Assembly: GCA_965662265.1 (NCBI GenBank)
Contig: CBFIGX010000010.1
Coordinates: 1-63,072, forward strand
From: CBFIGX01 sp965662265
Lineage (GTDB): Bacteria > Bacteroidota > Bacteroidia > Flavobacteriales > UBA7430
Reading direction: 5' to 3'
DNA length: 63,072 nt
A model generated the notes under the pieces. The model was not told the DNA's origin. It made no database searches and saw nothing but the letters and a program-made list of their open reading frames with translations. Positions 9,134 through 17,541 of the stretch are shown here, piece by piece; within the stretch, counting starts at the first letter, position 1; the number at the start of each line of letters is the position of its first letter. The position numbers and the translations under genes were made by a program.

Positions 9134-9155
9134 AAGCTCCTAAGGGAGCTTTTTT
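9134..9155 (+). terminator. Second hairpin terminator upstream of paaZ
   Basis: Stem AAGCTCC (9134-9140) with GGAGCTT (9145-9151), a four-base loop, then a T-run. It lies just 14 bases after the first terminator and 22 bases before the paaZ start. This close tandem could be a backup terminator or a leader element of the paaZ operon. Confidence 0.7.
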
Positions 9156-9176
9156 CGTTTAAAAAACCTATTTAGA

Positions 9177-11222
9177 ATGAAATTAAAAAATTACGCACTG
9201 GGCCAATGGACAGCCGGAGAAGGTGAAGGCCAAGCCTTATTTAATGCAATTACTGGAGAACAAATTGCAAAAACAAGTAGCAAAGGATTAGATTTTACAG
9301 AAATGATGGACTACGCCAGAAAAGTCGGTGGTCCATCGTTGCGAAAAATGACCTTTCACGAAAGAGGAAGAATGTTAAAAGCTCTTGCGCTTCACTTAAT
9401 TTCTGTTAAAGATAAATTTTACGCTTTGAGTGCTCAAACAGGAGCCACAAAAGTAGATTCATGGATTGATATTGAAGGTGGTATTGGAAACCTATTTGCC
9501 TATGCAAGCCTTAGGAAGCAATTTCCTAATGAAACATTTTACGTGGATGGTGAACACGCACCTCTATCTAAAGAGGGAAGCTTTATAGGACAACATATCT
9601 GTGTTCCTAAACAAGGAGTTGCGATACATATAAATGCATTTAACTTCCCAATATGGGGAATGTTAGAAAAAATAGCTGTTAATCTTTTGGCAGGAGTTCC
9701 AGCTATTGTAAAGCCCGCAACAGTAACATCCTACCTAACAGAATTAATGGTTAAAGAAATCATAAATACGGGAATACTTCCAGAAGGATCTCTTCAACTT
9801 ATCTGCGGATCTGCAAGAGGTATACTAGATTCTGTAAGCTCCCAAGATGTGGTAACTTTTACTGGATCCGCCTCTACTGGGAGAATGCTTAAATCTCACC
9901 AAAATATTATCGATGAAGCTGTACCTTTTAATATGGAAGCAGACTCTCTAAACTGTTGTGTTCTTGGTGAAGATGTTAACCCTGGAGATGCTGAATTCGA
10001 CATATTCATCAAAGAAGTACAGAGAGAAATGACTGTTAAAGCTGGGCAAAAGTGTACCGCAATTCGGAGGATCATTGTGCCCACTAACAAAGTGGAAGAC
10101 GTCCAAATTGCACTTGGAAAAAGACTGGCCAAAACAACAATCGGAGACCCTTCTGTAGAAGGGGTGCGAATGGGTGCTTTAGCTGGAAAAGATCAAAGAG
10201 AAGAAGTTAAAGAAAAAGTCAATGAATTGGCAAAAAGTCAGGAAATTATATTTGGAGATTTAAATAATTTTGATGTCTTAGGTGCCGACAAAGACAAAGG
10301 AGCCTTTTTATCGCCAATTCTATTTTTAAACGATGATCCCTTTTCAAAAACAGATTGTCATAATATTGAAGCCTTTGGTCCTGTAAGTACTATTATGCCC
10401 TATACGAATACCGACGAAGCAATAGAACTTGCTAAAATGGGGAAAGGATCATTGGTCTGCTCTATAATTACTGCTAACGATACAATAGCAAAAGAATTTG
10501 TGTTAGGTGCAGCTGCCAATCATGGTAGAATATTAATTTTAAATGCCCAATGTGCAAAAGAAAGTACAGGACATGGCTCACCAATGCCTATGCTAACCCA
10601 CGGAGGACCTGGAAGAGCTGGTGGTGGTGAAGAAATGGGAGGTAAACGAGGCGTAATGCACTATCTTCAGCGTACAGCTGTTCAGGGCCACCCTTCCTCA
10701 ATCACTAAAGTTACCAACGTGTTTCAATATGGTGCGAAACAAACAGAAAAAGAGGTTCATGTATTCCGTAAACATTTCGAAGAATTAGAAATTGGTGAGA
10801 CTGTATTTACACGCAAAAGAACCATTACCGAAGGTGATATCGTAAACTTTGCCAATGTATCCTGGGATCACTTTTATGCACATACTGATATTACATCCTT
10901 AGATGGAACTATCTTTGAAGAACGAGTGGCGCATGGCTATTTTATACTTTCTGCAGCAGCAGGTTTATTTGTTGATGCTAAAAAAGGGCCTGTTCTCTTG
11001 AACTATGGATTAGAAGAATGCCGATTTGTAAAGCCAGTATACGCAGGAGCAACCATTGGGGTACGATTTACTGTAAAGGAAAAGGTAGATCAAGAAAAAC
11101 GTTCTGAAGATGATATTGCTAAAGGTATTGTGAAATTTTTAGTAGACGTATACGATGAAACTGGTGAAACAGTTGCGATTGCTACAATCTTAACTATGGT
11201 TAAAAAAATAGACCAATCTTGA
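9177..11222 (+). CDS. paaZ: Bifunctional oxepin-CoA hydrolase/aldehyde dehydrogenase PaaZ
   Basis: Central enzyme of aerobic phenylacetate degradation: the C-terminal hydratase opens oxepin-CoA and the N-terminal dehydrogenase oxidises the resulting semialdehyde to 3-oxo-5,6-dehydrosuberyl-CoA. The 681-residue length is that of PaaZ. The ALDH domain (about 1-520) has FTGSASTG (228-235), NMEAD with Glu254 and GQKCT with Cys293, corresponding to the known catalytic Glu/Cys pair. The MaoC-like domain (about 535-675) has FANVSWDHFYAHTD with the Asp/His dyad near residue 563. Both activities therefore look intact. The next gene starts on the last base of the stop codon. Confidence 0.93.
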   Translation: MKLKNYALGQWTAGEGEGQALFNAITGEQIAKTSSKGLDFTEMMDYARKVGGPSLRKMTFHERGRMLKALALHLISVKDKFYALSAQTGATKVDSWIDIEGGIGNLFAYASLRKQFPNETFYVDGEHAPLSKEGSFIGQHICVPKQGVAIHINAFNFPIWGMLEKIAVNLLAGVPAIVKPATVTSYLTELMVKEIINTGILPEGSLQLICGSARGILDSVSSQDVVTFTGSASTGRMLKSHQNIIDEAVPFNMEADSLNCCVLGEDVNPGDAEFDIFIKEVQREMTVKAGQKCTAIRRIIVPTNKVEDVQIALGKRLAKTTIGDPSVEGVRMGALAGKDQREEVKEKVNELAKSQEIIFGDLNNFDVLGADKDKGAFLSPILFLNDDPFSKTDCHNIEAFGPVSTIMPYTNTDEAIELAKMGKGSLVCSIITANDTIAKEFVLGAAANHGRILILNAQCAKESTGHGSPMPMLTHGGPGRAGGGEEMGGKRGVMHYLQRTAVQGHPSSITKVTNVFQYGAKQTEKEVHVFRKHFEELEIGETVFTRKRTITEGDIVNFANVSWDHFYAHTDITSLDGTIFEERVAHGYFILSAAAGLFVDAKKGPVLLNYGLEECRFVKPVYAGATIGVRFTVKEKVDQEKRSEDDIAKGIVKFLVDVYDETGETVAIATILTMVKKIDQS

Positions 11223-11548
11223 TGATTACTAAAACTCCAAATCCACCTTACATAGCTGCTATTTTCACGTCTATCAGAACAAACATTGATGAAGGTTATG
11301 AAGAGATGAATCATGCTACTCACAATGAAATCGAAAAAATGATAGGCTATTTGGGTTGTGAATCGTACAGAAATGAAGAAGGTTTTGGTGTAAATGTTTC
11401 TTATTGGAAGGATATAAAATCACTTCACAACTGGAAAAACAATGAACTTCACAAAAAAGCACAACAAATAGGAAAGGAGAAATGGTATAAAAATTACAAA
11501 CTTCGAATTTGTACCGTTGAAAGAGATTACGAATTTAGCAAAGAATAA
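11222..11548 (+). CDS. Antibiotic-biosynthesis-monooxygenase-like (ABM) protein
   Basis: A 108-residue protein of the dimeric alpha/beta-barrel ABM/YgiN type: PPYIAAIFTSIRT at the start, a central helix and SYWKDIKSLHNWKNNELHKKAQ followed by WYKNYKLRICTVERDYEF. I chose the ATG at 11222, which overlaps the paaZ TGA by one base; a TTG three bases earlier is possible. Heme-degrading and quinone-monooxygenase relatives share the fold, so the exact reaction is unknown. Translational coupling to paaZ suggests it handles a reactive by-product of ring cleavage, which is inference. Confidence 0.7.
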   Translation: MITKTPNPPYIAAIFTSIRTNIDEGYEEMNHATHNEIEKMIGYLGCESYRNEEGFGVNVSYWKDIKSLHNWKNNELHKKAQQIGKEKWYKNYKLRICTVERDYEFSKE

Positions 11549-11549
11549 A

Positions 11550-12320
11550 ATGGAAAGCCCAATAGATCAAGGTGGTGTTCAGGTGAGCATCAATAATAAT
11601 ATTGCACAAATAGAATTTTATCATCCACTAAGCAATTCGCTTCCTGGAAAAGTACTACAAGAATTAGCGGATACCATAACTAAGGTAGGTTCTATGAATA
11701 ATGTTTTAGTTATCCTCTTAAAAAGTGCTGGCGATAGGGCTTTTTGCGCAGGTGCATCCTTTGACGAGCTAATGAGTATTAATAGCCTTTCTAATGGGAA
11801 AATATTTTTTAGTGGCTTCGCCAATGTGATTAACGCAGCACGAAAGTGTCCTAAATTGATTATCGGTAGAGTTCAAGGGAAGGCTGTTGGTGGCGGCGTA
11901 GGAATGGCGTCTGCTGTAGACTATTGCTTTGCAACAAAATATGCATCTATAAAACTAAGCGAACTTGCTGTTGGTATAGGACCATTTGTTGTTGGACCTG
12001 CTGTTGAACGAAAAATTGGAACATCGGCAATGAGCCAGCTTGCTATTGATGCTACTGAATGGCAAACTGCTACATGGGCTAAAGAAAAAGGATTATATGC
12101 TGAAATATTTGACACAGCAGATGAAATGGATGCTGCGATTAACAAATTAGCAACTACACTGTCGCAATCAAACCCAGAAGCTATGCAACTACTTAAAAAA
12201 GCATTTTGGAAAGGCACAGAGCACTGGGATGAATTACTTATAGAACGAGCTGCAATGAGTGGTAAACTAGTACTGTCGGACTTCACCAGAAAGGCTATTA
12301 ACAAATTCAAGAAAAAGTAA
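11550..12320 (+). CDS. Enoyl-CoA hydratase/isomerase (PaaF/PaaB-like)
   Basis: A 256-residue crotonase-fold protein from the ATG at 11550, just after the previous stop; an upstream ATG at 11517 would overlap the previous gene by 32 bases. Motifs are FCAGASFDEL for the oxyanion hole and GKAVGGGVGMASAVDYCFA. Residues at the usual catalytic Glu/Asp positions read ELAVGIGPFVVGPA, so the second acid typical of hydratases is not evident. It probably acts on 2,3-dehydroadipyl-CoA or on a ring intermediate as the second crotonase of the pathway. A standard PaaF role is likely but not proven. Confidence 0.75.
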   Translation: MESPIDQGGVQVSINNNIAQIEFYHPLSNSLPGKVLQELADTITKVGSMNNVLVILLKSAGDRAFCAGASFDELMSINSLSNGKIFFSGFANVINAARKCPKLIIGRVQGKAVGGGVGMASAVDYCFATKYASIKLSELAVGIGPFVVGPAVERKIGTSAMSQLAIDATEWQTATWAKEKGLYAEIFDTADEMDAAINKLATTLSQSNPEAMQLLKKAFWKGTEHWDELLIERAAMSGKLVLSDFTRKAINKFKKK

Positions 12321-12321
12321 T

Positions 12322-14388
12322 ATGGCCAAAAAAGTTGTTTCGAAAAAGATTCTTAAAGAAGCATACACATTCATGAGTACGGCTCGAGCAATGTCTGATC
12401 TCTACGAAGCTAAAGCTGCAACAACAAGTAAATATGTTCACGCGTGCTCTAGAGGGCATGAAGCAGTTCAGATTGCTTTAGGAATGCAGCTATATCCTCA
12501 AGACTGGGTTTCTCCTTATTATAGAGACGATTCTATTTTACTGAGTATTGGAATGACCCCATACGAATTGATGCTACAATTATTAGCGAAGAAAGACGAC
12601 CCTTTCTCAGGAGGAAGAACGTACTACTCTCACCCAAGCCTGAAAAGAGATGAAATGCCAAAAATACCTCACCAATCATCAGCTACAGGTATGCAAGCAA
12701 TACCTACCACTGGAGTGGCTATGGGAATTCAATATTTAGAACAACAAAACTTAGCAGAAGACTATGGCAAAGACAAACCTGTAGTCGTATGTTCTATTGG
12801 TGATGCAGCCATGACAGAGGGTGAAATTTCTGAAGCCCTTCACATGGCAGCATTAAAACAATTCCCTATACTATACTTTGTACAAGATAATGAATGGGAT
12901 ATTTCTGCTCATGCCTCAGAAATAAGAGCCAATGACGTAGGACAATACATAAAAGGTTTTGAAGGTATTGAACTAAAAACTATCAAAGGAAATGATTTTA
13001 TAGAATCATACACTACGCTCAATGAAGTATTAGAAACTATTCGAAAAGAACGACGACCATTTCTAGTTCACGCAAAAGTTCCTTTATTAGGACATCACAC
13101 TTCTGGTGTTAGAAAAGAATGGTATAGAGACGACTTAGAAGAGCATGAACAAAGAGATCCTTTACCAATCATTCGTCAACAGTTACTAAACTATGGGGTT
13201 GATCAAAACGAAATTAATACCATTGATATAAACTCTAAAAAAACAGTAGAAGCTGAATACGAAAGAGCCATATGTGCCGAAGATCCTAAACCTGAAGACT
13301 TATTCACCCACGATTTTGCTACTACTCCCATTACAGAAGAAAAAGGCGAACGAGCCCCTGAAGGAAAAGAAAAAACGGTGATGGTAGATTCGGCACTATT
13401 TGCAGTACAAGAAATTCTAGCCAAACACCCAGAAGCTCTTTTGTATGGTCAAGATGTTGGACATAGGTTAGGAGGTGTGTTCCGTGAAGCAGCAACACTT
13501 GCCCAAAAGTTTGGTGAAGATCGGGTGTTTAACACACCTATACAAGAAGCCTTTATTATAGGCTCTACAGTTGGAATGTCTGCTGCTGGCTGCAAACCTA
13601 TTGTAGAAGTCCAATTTGCCGATTACATATGGCCAGGCCTCAACCAATTGTTTACTGAGGTAAGTAGATCATGCTACTTATCGAATGGGAAATGGCCTGT
13701 AAGCACAGTGATAAGAGTACCTATTGGAGCTTATGGCTCTGGTGGTCCTTATCATTCTTCTTCCGTAGAATCTGTTCTTACCAATATAAGGGGCATTAAA
13801 ATTGCCTATCCTTCTACAGGTGCAGACCTGAAAGGACTCATGAAATCGGCATACTATGACCCCAACCCAGTAGTAATGCTAGAACACAAGGGCTTGTATT
13901 GGTCAAAAATTAAAGGAACGGAAGGTGCGAAAACCATTGAACCCGACGAAAATTATGTCATTCCATTTGGTAAGTCTCGAATTGTCTTAGAGGCAGACTC
14001 TTCAATGATACAAAAAGGAAATACCATAGTTGTAATTACCTATGGAATGGGAGTTTACTGGGCAATCAACGCAGCGAAGGCATTTAAAGATCAAGTAGAA
14101 ATTGTTGACCTAAGAACCCTTGCGCCACTAGACAAAGAAGGACTCAACAATGCTGTTAAGAAACACGGCAAGTGCTTGGTAGTTACTGAAGAACCCAAAG
14201 GTTTTGGTTTTGCTCAAGCTCTAGCTGGAGAGATTCAGCAAGAATGTTTCGAAAGCTTAGATGCACCAATACGTGTTTTAGGGGCAGAAAACATGCCGGC
14301 AATCCCGCTTAATAGCACTCTGGAGGCTACCATGATACCCAATGCACAAAAAGTAGAAACAGCCATTGAAAAGCTGCTGTTATATTAA
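12322..14388 (+). CDS. Fused 2-oxoacid dehydrogenase E1 (alpha-beta)
   Basis: A 688-residue thiamine-diphosphate E1 component with both subunits in one chain. The alpha half (about 1-330) contains GDAAMTEGEISEALHMAAL and DNEWDIS, the ThDP-binding region. The beta half (about 350-688) contains LYGQDVGHRLGGVF, TPIQEAFIIGS and GAYGSGGPYHSSSVES. Separate alpha and beta genes are more usual; fused forms occur in Bacteroidetes and are annotated as branched-chain-type E1. It starts two bases after the enoyl-CoA hydratase stop, inside the paa transcript, so a role in making phenylacetyl-CoA from phenylpyruvate is plausible but inferred. No E2 or E3 is adjacent. Confidence 0.87.
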   Translation: MAKKVVSKKILKEAYTFMSTARAMSDLYEAKAATTSKYVHACSRGHEAVQIALGMQLYPQDWVSPYYRDDSILLSIGMTPYELMLQLLAKKDDPFSGGRTYYSHPSLKRDEMPKIPHQSSATGMQAIPTTGVAMGIQYLEQQNLAEDYGKDKPVVVCSIGDAAMTEGEISEALHMAALKQFPILYFVQDNEWDISAHASEIRANDVGQYIKGFEGIELKTIKGNDFIESYTTLNEVLETIRKERRPFLVHAKVPLLGHHTSGVRKEWYRDDLEEHEQRDPLPIIRQQLLNYGVDQNEINTIDINSKKTVEAEYERAICAEDPKPEDLFTHDFATTPITEEKGERAPEGKEKTVMVDSALFAVQEILAKHPEALLYGQDVGHRLGGVFREAATLAQKFGEDRVFNTPIQEAFIIGSTVGMSAAGCKPIVEVQFADYIWPGLNQLFTEVSRSCYLSNGKWPVSTVIRVPIGAYGSGGPYHSSSVESVLTNIRGIKIAYPSTGADLKGLMKSAYYDPNPVVMLEHKGLYWSKIKGTEGAKTIEPDENYVIPFGKSRIVLEADSSMIQKGNTIVVITYGMGVYWAINAAKAFKDQVEIVDLRTLAPLDKEGLNNAVKKHGKCLVVTEEPKGFGFAQALAGEIQQECFESLDAPIRVLGAENMPAIPLNSTLEATMIPNAQKVETAIEKLLLY

Positions 14389-14404
14389 AACAATTAAAAA
14401 CATC

Positions 14405-14435
14405 AAAAAGCCCCATACCTAGAATGGGGCTTTTT
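14405..14435. terminator. Bidirectional terminator
   Basis: Twelve-base inverted repeat AAAAAGCCCCAT (14405-14416) / ATGGGGCTTTTT (14424-14435) with a 7-base loop. It has T-runs in both directions, so it can end the E1 transcript (plus) and the tRNA-like gene (minus). Confidence 0.85.
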
Positions 14436-14444
14436 TGTTTGTAG

Positions 14445-14552
14445 CTGTAGGAGAAGGATTCGAACCTTCACGGAGTAGTTAGTCCAGCGGATTTATTCCA
14501 AACCTCCACCCTCGAGACAGGAGGGCATGTCTGCCAGTTTCATCACCCCACA
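14445..14552 (-). tRNA. Unusual type II tRNA-like gene, apparent GUC anticodon
   Basis: The minus strand folds as a cloverleaf. The acceptor pairs TGTGGGG (14552-14546) with TCCTACA (14452-14446), including two G-U pairs; U8/G9 follow. The D arm has a Leu-like loop AACTGGCAGA. The anticodon stem CCCTC/GAGGG (14525-14521, 14513-14509) encloses loop CTGTCTC with T33 and anticodon GTC at 14518-14516. The T arm is GAAGG-TTCGAAT-CCTTC. The variable region is about 39 nt (14470-14508), longer than normal Ser/Leu tRNAs, and position 1 is U. CCA is not encoded. A Leu-like D loop with an Asp-type anticodon is inconsistent with normal identity, so this may be a non-canonical tRNA or a decayed copy. Confidence 0.6.
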
Positions 14553-14690
14553 ATGCTGTATTCATAATTTATATAAACCTAAAAAAAAATAACTTTAATT
14601 ACAATTAAAAAATAATGTTATAAATATTTTTATCATTTTGATAAAAAAATATATATTTATTTACATTATATTAAAAATTAAATCAACTCA

Positions 14691-15152
14691 ATGAATTCTA
14701 ATTATCAAATTGACAAAATTGACAGAAGCATATTAGGCTATTTAATTAATGATGCCAAGATGCCTTATACAGAAATTGCCAAGAAACTTGTAGTTTCTGC
14801 TGGTACCATCCATGTTCGAATGAAAAAAATGGAAGAAGCAGGACTCGTAAAGCGTAGTCGGTTAGATGTAAATTATGAATTATTAGGCTTTGACTTAACC
14901 GCCTTTCTGGGTATTTACCTCGAAAAGGGGTCTCGGTATAAAAATGTCATCAACGAACTTAACTCCATTCCTGAAATTGTTGAAGCACACTATACGACTG
15001 GGGCATATAGCATTTTTGCTAAATTAAGATGTAAAAACACCAAACACATGCATCAAATACTTAATAACAATATTCAAACTATAAAGGGCATACAAAGGAC
15101 CGAAACGACTATTTCGCTAGAACAAAGCATACACAAAGAGCTTGAATTATAA
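14691..15152 (+). CDS. Lrp/AsnC family transcriptional regulator
   Basis: A 153-residue regulator with an N-terminal winged helix (about 8-55: IDRSILGYLINDAKMPYTEIAKKL then TIHVRMKKMEEAGLV) and a C-terminal RAM ligand-binding domain (about 70-148, LTAFLGIYLEKGS, EIVEAHYTTGAYSIFAKL). Lrp/AsnC proteins sense amino acids. It converges on the HisC-like aminotransferase gene, whose stop lies 7 bases away, so an amino-acid-metabolic link is reasonable. The 140 bases upstream are extremely AT-rich and would be a typical Lrp-type autoregulatory region, though no specific site is discernible. Confidence 0.88.
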   Translation: MNSNYQIDKIDRSILGYLINDAKMPYTEIAKKLVVSAGTIHVRMKKMEEAGLVKRSRLDVNYELLGFDLTAFLGIYLEKGSRYKNVINELNSIPEIVEAHYTTGAYSIFAKLRCKNTKHMHQILNNNIQTIKGIQRTETTISLEQSIHKELEL

Positions 15153-15159
15153 CTTTACA

Positions 15160-16254
15160 CTAAGACATTAATGCTCTAATAGTCTCTATACAGAACTTAT
15201 TTTCTTCTGGAGTTCCTATCGTAATACGAATACAATGAGGCAAGCCAAAGGCAGTAATTACTCTTACAAAAACTCCTCTCTTTAATAAAGAATCAAATAA
15301 AGTTTTCGCCTTATCTGCAGTGCCCATATCAATCATTATAAAATTAGCAAAAGATGGAACATAATTAATTCCTAACTCTTGGAAGGTATTGTAAAACAAT
15401 TGAAGCTGTTGCTTATTATTGAGTACTGTTTTCTCTAAAAAATCATTATCTTCTAATGCTCCTAAACCAGCGGCTTGCGCCAAACTAGAAGGCTCAAAAG
15501 TAAGCTTTACCCTCATCAGTGGATCAATAAGTTCTTTGGCACCCATGGCATAACCTAGACGCATTCCAGCCAATCCATATGCTTTAGAAAAAGTTCTTAG
15601 AGTTAGCATATTCGGATAATTCATTCGAATACTATCCGGATATAACTCTGATAATAGTTTAGCGTATTCATAATAGGCTTCATCCACCACTACCAAAATA
15701 TTTTCAGGCACTTTTGTCATAAAATTACTCAAAGCCTCTTCAGTAATCATTGCCCCAGTAGGGTTATTGGGATTTGATAGGTAAATTATTTTGGTCTTTT
15801 CTGTGATTTGTTGCAAAATTTGATTTAAATCAAAACCATAATCTTTAGTCAAAGACACCTTTTTGCAAGGAGTACTGTTGAGCTTAGACCAAACATAAAT
15901 AATCACAAAAGTACCTTGAAAAGTAAGCACTTCATCATCCCCATTACAGAATGCCCGCATCATATTCTGCATAATTCCTTCAGAGCCATTCCCAACTACT
16001 ACCTGTTCAGTAGTAACCCCGTTATGCTTGGCAATTTGGGTTCTTAATTTTAAACTAAGCGGGTCAGAATACAAGTACAGTTCATTTGCTGCTTCGCGAA
16101 TCTTTTGCTTTGCTTTAGGGCTACATCCAAAATTATTCTCATTATTCCAAAGTACAGCAGTTTTGGTTAACGAAAATTCATATACGATTTCTGCAATACT
16201 TTTACCTGGCTTATAAGCCTTTAGCTCCTGTATATTATCTGGTATTTGGATCAT
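15160..16254 (-). CDS. HisC-like PLP aminotransferase
   Basis: A 364-residue class I/II aminotransferase resembling histidinol-phosphate aminotransferase. It has VVGNGSEGI (phosphate-site region, about 87-94), SNPNNPTG (160-167), Asp191 in VVVDEAYYEY and the PLP lysine Lys224 in RTFSKAYGLAGMRLGY, plus the C-terminal RITIGTPEEN with the substrate-binding arginine. All catalytic residues are present. No his genes are adjacent, so it may transaminate aromatic amino acids (as many HisC paralogues do) rather than serve histidine synthesis. Transcribed toward the Lrp gene. Confidence 0.83.
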   Translation of the reverse strand: MIQIPDNIQELKAYKPGKSIAEIVYEFSLTKTAVLWNNENNFGCSPKAKQKIREAANELYLYSDPLSLKLRTQIAKHNGVTTEQVVVGNGSEGIMQNMMRAFCNGDDEVLTFQGTFVIIYVWSKLNSTPCKKVSLTKDYGFDLNQILQQITEKTKIIYLSNPNNPTGAMITEEALSNFMTKVPENILVVVDEAYYEYAKLLSELYPDSIRMNYPNMLTLRTFSKAYGLAGMRLGYAMGAKELIDPLMRVKLTFEPSSLAQAAGLGALEDNDFLEKTVLNNKQQLQLFYNTFQELGINYVPSFANFIMIDMGTADKAKTLFDSLLKRGVFVRVITAFGLPHCIRITIGTPEENKFCIETIRALMS

Positions 16255-16270
16255 ATGGTAAAGCTAAAAA

Positions 16271-16299
16271 AAAACCTCCTGAGTAAAGGAGGCTTTTTT
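16271..16299 (-). terminator. Terminator of the pdhA-pdhC unit
   Basis: CCTCCT (16275-16280) pairs with AGGAGG (16287-16292) around a 6-base loop, with A- and T-runs on both sides. It sits between the pdhC stop and the HisC-like gene on the minus strand. Confidence 0.8.
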
Positions 16300-16308
16300 G
16301 TAAAAATA

Positions 16309-17538
16309 TTATTTCAACATCGTAACCGGATTCTCTAAATAGGTTTTGAGCGTGTTGAGGAATGCAGCGCCTGAAGCGCCATCTACCACCCGATGATCAC
16401 AGGATAAGCTAAGCTTCATTATATTACCAGGAACTACCTGACCGTCTTTCACCACAGGTACTTGCTTAATCCCTCCTACCGCTAAAATACATGCGTCAGG
16501 AGTATTGATAATGGCTGTAAACTCTTCTATACCAAACATGCCTAAGTTAGAAATCGTAAAAGTACTGCCTTCCCAATCTGATGGTTGTAGCTTTTTATCT
16601 TTAGCAGCTTGAGCAAAGTATTTCACTTCAGATGAAATATCAGATAGTGACTTTGTATCAGTATAGCGAACTACTGGTACTAATAAACCATCATCAACTG
16701 CTACTGCAACACCTACATTTACGTGCTGATTGCGTCTAATCACATCACCTCTCCAAGAGGAGTTTACTGTAGGATGTTCTCTAAGAGCCATTGCGGAAGC
16801 TTTCACCACTAGATCGTTAAACGAAACCTTAGTTTCTGGCAAAGCATTAATGGCTTTTCTTGCAGCTATTGCTTGATCCATATCAACCGAAATCGATAAG
16901 TAGAAGTGTGGTGCAGAGAACTTAGATTCTGACAACCGTTTGGCAATAACCTTTCTCATTTGTGAAATAGGCTCTTCTGTATACGACTCTTGATACATTG
17001 CATTAGAAGTAGCAGCTGGAGTTTGATAATTATCAACATCTCTCTTCACTACTCTTCCACCATCACCTGATCCAGATATCGTAGATATATCTACGCCTTT
17101 TTCGTGAGCTAGTTTCTTTGCAAGAGGAGATGCTTTTGTTCTACCTACACTGTTAGGAATCGCTACTGGTTGAGGACTTGGTTTTGGAGCCTCAACCTTT
17201 TCTTCTACCACAGGAACTGGTGTAGACTTCTCTTCTTTAACATCTTCTTCATTAGTAGCGGGCGTATCATCTCCATCTATAAGAGACTGAAAGTCTTCAC
17301 CTTTTTCTCCTAAGATAGCTAAAATACAATCTACGGGTGCAGTTCCAGATTCCTCAACTCCAATATGAAGCAAAACCCCTTCTTGAAAGGATTCGAACTC
17401 CATAGTTGCTTTATCTGTCTCAATTTCTGCAAGCAAGTCGCCTTCAGAAATAGCATCACCTACTTTTTTGTGCCACTTCGCTACAGTACCTTCAGTCATG
17501 GTATCGCTCAAGCGCGGCATACGTACGATCTCTGCCAT
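16309..17538 (-). CDS. pdhC: Dihydrolipoyl acetyltransferase (pyruvate dehydrogenase E2)
   Basis: A 409-residue E2 component of the pyruvate dehydrogenase complex. It has one lipoyl domain (about 1-80) with the lipoylated Lys43 in ETDKATMEF, an acidic/Pro-rich linker (about 85-125), a peripheral-subunit-binding domain (about 130-170, ASPLAKKLAHEKGVD), and a catalytic domain with SCDHRVVDG holding His382 and Asp386. Flavobacterial E2 enzymes often have two or more lipoyl domains; this has one. It follows pdhA after only three bases, so the two are co-transcribed. No E1-beta gene is found here, so pdhB must be elsewhere. Confidence 0.93.
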   Translation of the reverse strand: MAEIVRMPRLSDTMTEGTVAKWHKKVGDAISEGDLLAEIETDKATMEFESFQEGVLLHIGVEESGTAPVDCILAILGEKGEDFQSLIDGDDTPATNEEDVKEEKSTPVPVVEEKVEAPKPSPQPVAIPNSVGRTKASPLAKKLAHEKGVDISTISGSGDGGRVVKRDVDNYQTPAATSNAMYQESYTEEPISQMRKVIAKRLSESKFSAPHFYLSISVDMDQAIAARKAINALPETKVSFNDLVVKASAMALREHPTVNSSWRGDVIRRNQHVNVGVAVAVDDGLLVPVVRYTDTKSLSDISSEVKYFAQAAKDKKLQPSDWEGSTFTISNLGMFGIEEFTAIINTPDACILAVGGIKQVPVVKDGQVVPGNIMKLSLSCDHRVVDGASGAAFLNTLKTYLENPVTMLK

Positions 17539-17541
17539 AAT

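Noticed and set aside
15160..16254. True histidine-biosynthesis gene hisC
   Set aside because: No his neighbours; located beside Lrp and aromatic-catabolism genes, so called only HisC-like.
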